Assembly: GCA_030446945.1 (NCBI GenBank)
Contig: JAUJMI010000236.1
Coordinates: forward strand, 1 to 6,152
Length of the DNA stretch: 6,152 nt
Source: Longimicrobium sp.
GTDB lineage: Bacteria; Gemmatimonadota; Gemmatimonadetes; Longimicrobiales; Longimicrobiaceae
Direction of reading: 5' to 3'
Part shown: piece by piece, positions 5,213 through 6,152 of the stretch
Numbering within the stretch: the stretch's first letter is position 1
How the letters are laid out: each line of letters starts with the position of its first letter
The notes under the pieces: generated by a model
Databases searched by the model: none
Told to the model about the DNA's origin: nothing
Seen by the model: only the letters and a program-made list of their open reading frames with translations
Translations under genes and position numbers: made by a program

Positions 5213-6152
5213 GCATCCTTTCCCGCTACGTGATTCGCCAGTTCGTCGGCACCTTTGTGGGGCTGGTGCTGGGGCTGCCGCTGCTCTTCATCATCGGCGA
5301 CGTCACGGACAACATCGACAAGTACATCGACAAGGGGATCACGGGCGGCCGGCTCCTCCTGTCGTACGTCTACTTCTATCCGCAGTTCGTGCTGTACGGC
5401 TTCCCGATCGCGGCGCTGGTGGCCACGGTGTTCACCATCGGCGGGATGACGCGGCACCAGGAGATCACCGCCGCCAAAGCCGGCGGCATCTCCTTCTACC
5501 GCCTCTTCCTCCCCGTCGCCACGCTGGGGCTGATCCTGGTGGGGATCGCCTTCGGCCTCAGCGAGCTGGTGCCGATCACGTTGGGCAAGCGCGCCGTGTT
5601 GATGGGGGAGCAGACCACGTCGTCGCAGGGCCCGCGCCTCAACTTCGTGTACCAGACGGAGCGCGAGGGCGTCCTGACCGTCCGCCGCCTGGACCCCGCG
5701 GGGGGTGAGATGAACCAGGTGACGATGGAGCGCAACGCGGCGCGCGGGCAGCCCGGCATCCACCGCATGGCCGAGCGCGCCTCGTGGACCCAGAAGGATG
5801 GCTGGAAGCTGTACCGTGGCTACACGCGCGTCCTGCACGCGGACGGCCGCGAGGTGACGGCGCGCTTCGATTCGCTGCGCGTTCCCGGGCTGGTGGAGAC
5901 GCCCGAGGACTTCCTGGGCGAGCCCAAGGAGCCGGAGCAGATGCGCTACGCGGAGATGAGCCGCTTCATCGGCGCCATCGAGCGCTCCGGCGGCGACGCC
6001 AACCCGCTGCGCGTGGAGCGCGGGCAGAAGCTGGCGATCCCGGTGGCGGTGATCGTGATCATCATCTTCGGCGCCCCCCTGGTGACCTCGTCGCAGCGCG
6101 GCGGCACCGCGTACGGCGTGGGGATCTCGCTGGGCGTCACCATCATCTACCT
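5209..6152 (+). CDS. lptG: LptG-type lipopolysaccharide export permease, 3' end outside window
   Basis: Second YjgP/YjgQ-family permease and partner of the preceding gene in LptB2FG. The start is the GTG at 5209, which overlaps the lptF stop as GTGA and is preceded by AAGGTG (5198-5203) at a suitable distance. The readable part is 314 codons beginning MSILSRYVIRQFVG and remaining open to the window end. Membrane segments are visible at about 12-30, 58-80, 100-120, 276-292 and from 302 on. The motif HQEITAAKAGGISFYRLFLP (83-102) corresponds to the conserved loop after helix 2. The RGQKLAIPVAVIVIIIFGAP stretch (271-290) is the expected fourth helix, and residues 121-270 form the periplasmic domain. 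Compared with a usual length of about 360 residues, roughly the last 45-70 residues are missing. It lacks the long coiled-coil insert of its neighbour. The F/G assignment is by position. Confidence 0.88.
   Translation, partial: MSILSRYVIRQFVGTFVGLVLGLPLLFIIGDVTDNIDKYIDKGITGGRLLLSYVYFYPQFVLYGFPIAALVATVFTIGGMTRHQEITAAKAGGISFYRLFLPVATLGLILVGIAFGLSELVPITLGKRAVLMGEQTTSSQGPRLNFVYQTEREGVLTVRRLDPAGGEMNQVTMERNAARGQPGIHRMAERASWTQKDGWKLYRGYTRVLHADGREVTARFDSLRVPGLVETPEDFLGEPKEPEQMRYAEMSRFIGAIERSGGDANPLRVERGQKLAIPVAVIVIIIFGAPLVTSSQRGGTAYGVGISLGVTIIY

Noticed and set aside
4268..5838. Two long minus-strand frames (4268-5197 and 4996-5838) antisense to lptF and lptG
   Set aside because: Rich in His, Arg, Asp and Val with no family signature. 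The plus strand has convincing membrane proteins with the typical GTGA overlap.
323..6152. A wholly new defence or mobile system
   Set aside because: All five substantial genes belong to recognisable housekeeping or competence and pilus families. No integrase, nuclease, toxin, reverse transcriptase or phage protein is visible.

Overview
The window is high-GC DNA, by eye well above 60% G+C, with tightly packed genes and GTG starts. It encodes an outer-membrane biogenesis permease pair, an envelope lipoprotein, a competence protein and a type IV pilus motor, so it comes from a diderm (Gram-negative type) bacterium. The gene style and a dispersed palindromic element with TTGTCATCC...GGATGACAA ends recall Gemmatimonadota such as the Longimicrobium group. 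That assignment is an impression from memory, not a demonstrated result.

Layout. Bases 1-322 hold no gene, but contain a 191-bp MITE-like palindromic element (84-274) and a weak terminator-like hairpin. Three genes then run leftward on the minus strand, in transcription order: an M28-family peptidase-like lipoprotein (3690 to 2773), a ComEA-like DNA-binding protein (2776 to 2138, ATGA overlap with the previous gene) and a PilB/GspE-type assembly ATPase (2035 to 323). The last is separated from comEA by a 102-bp gap with a possible promoter and a perfect 11-bp inverted repeat. A divergent intergenic region of about 110 bp (3691-3799) separates this group from two plus-strand genes, lptF (3800-5212) and lptG (5209 to beyond the window end, GTGA overlap).

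How the genes work together. LptF and LptG form the inner-membrane part of the LptB2FG ABC transporter that extracts lipopolysaccharide for transport to the outer membrane. PilB powers extension of type IV pili or pseudopili, and ComEA binds incoming DNA in the periplasm. These two fit one DNA-uptake or pilus programme. The M28-like lipoprotein is translationally coupled to comEA but has no obvious role in uptake.

The most interesting points are the M28-like protein, which keeps the family fold signatures but has substitutions at several expected zinc-binding and catalytic positions, the duplicated helix-hairpin-helix domain in ComEA, the structured pilB leader, and the palindromic element. 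I found no CRISPR array, tRNA, rRNA, phage gene, transposase or clearly new multi-gene system.
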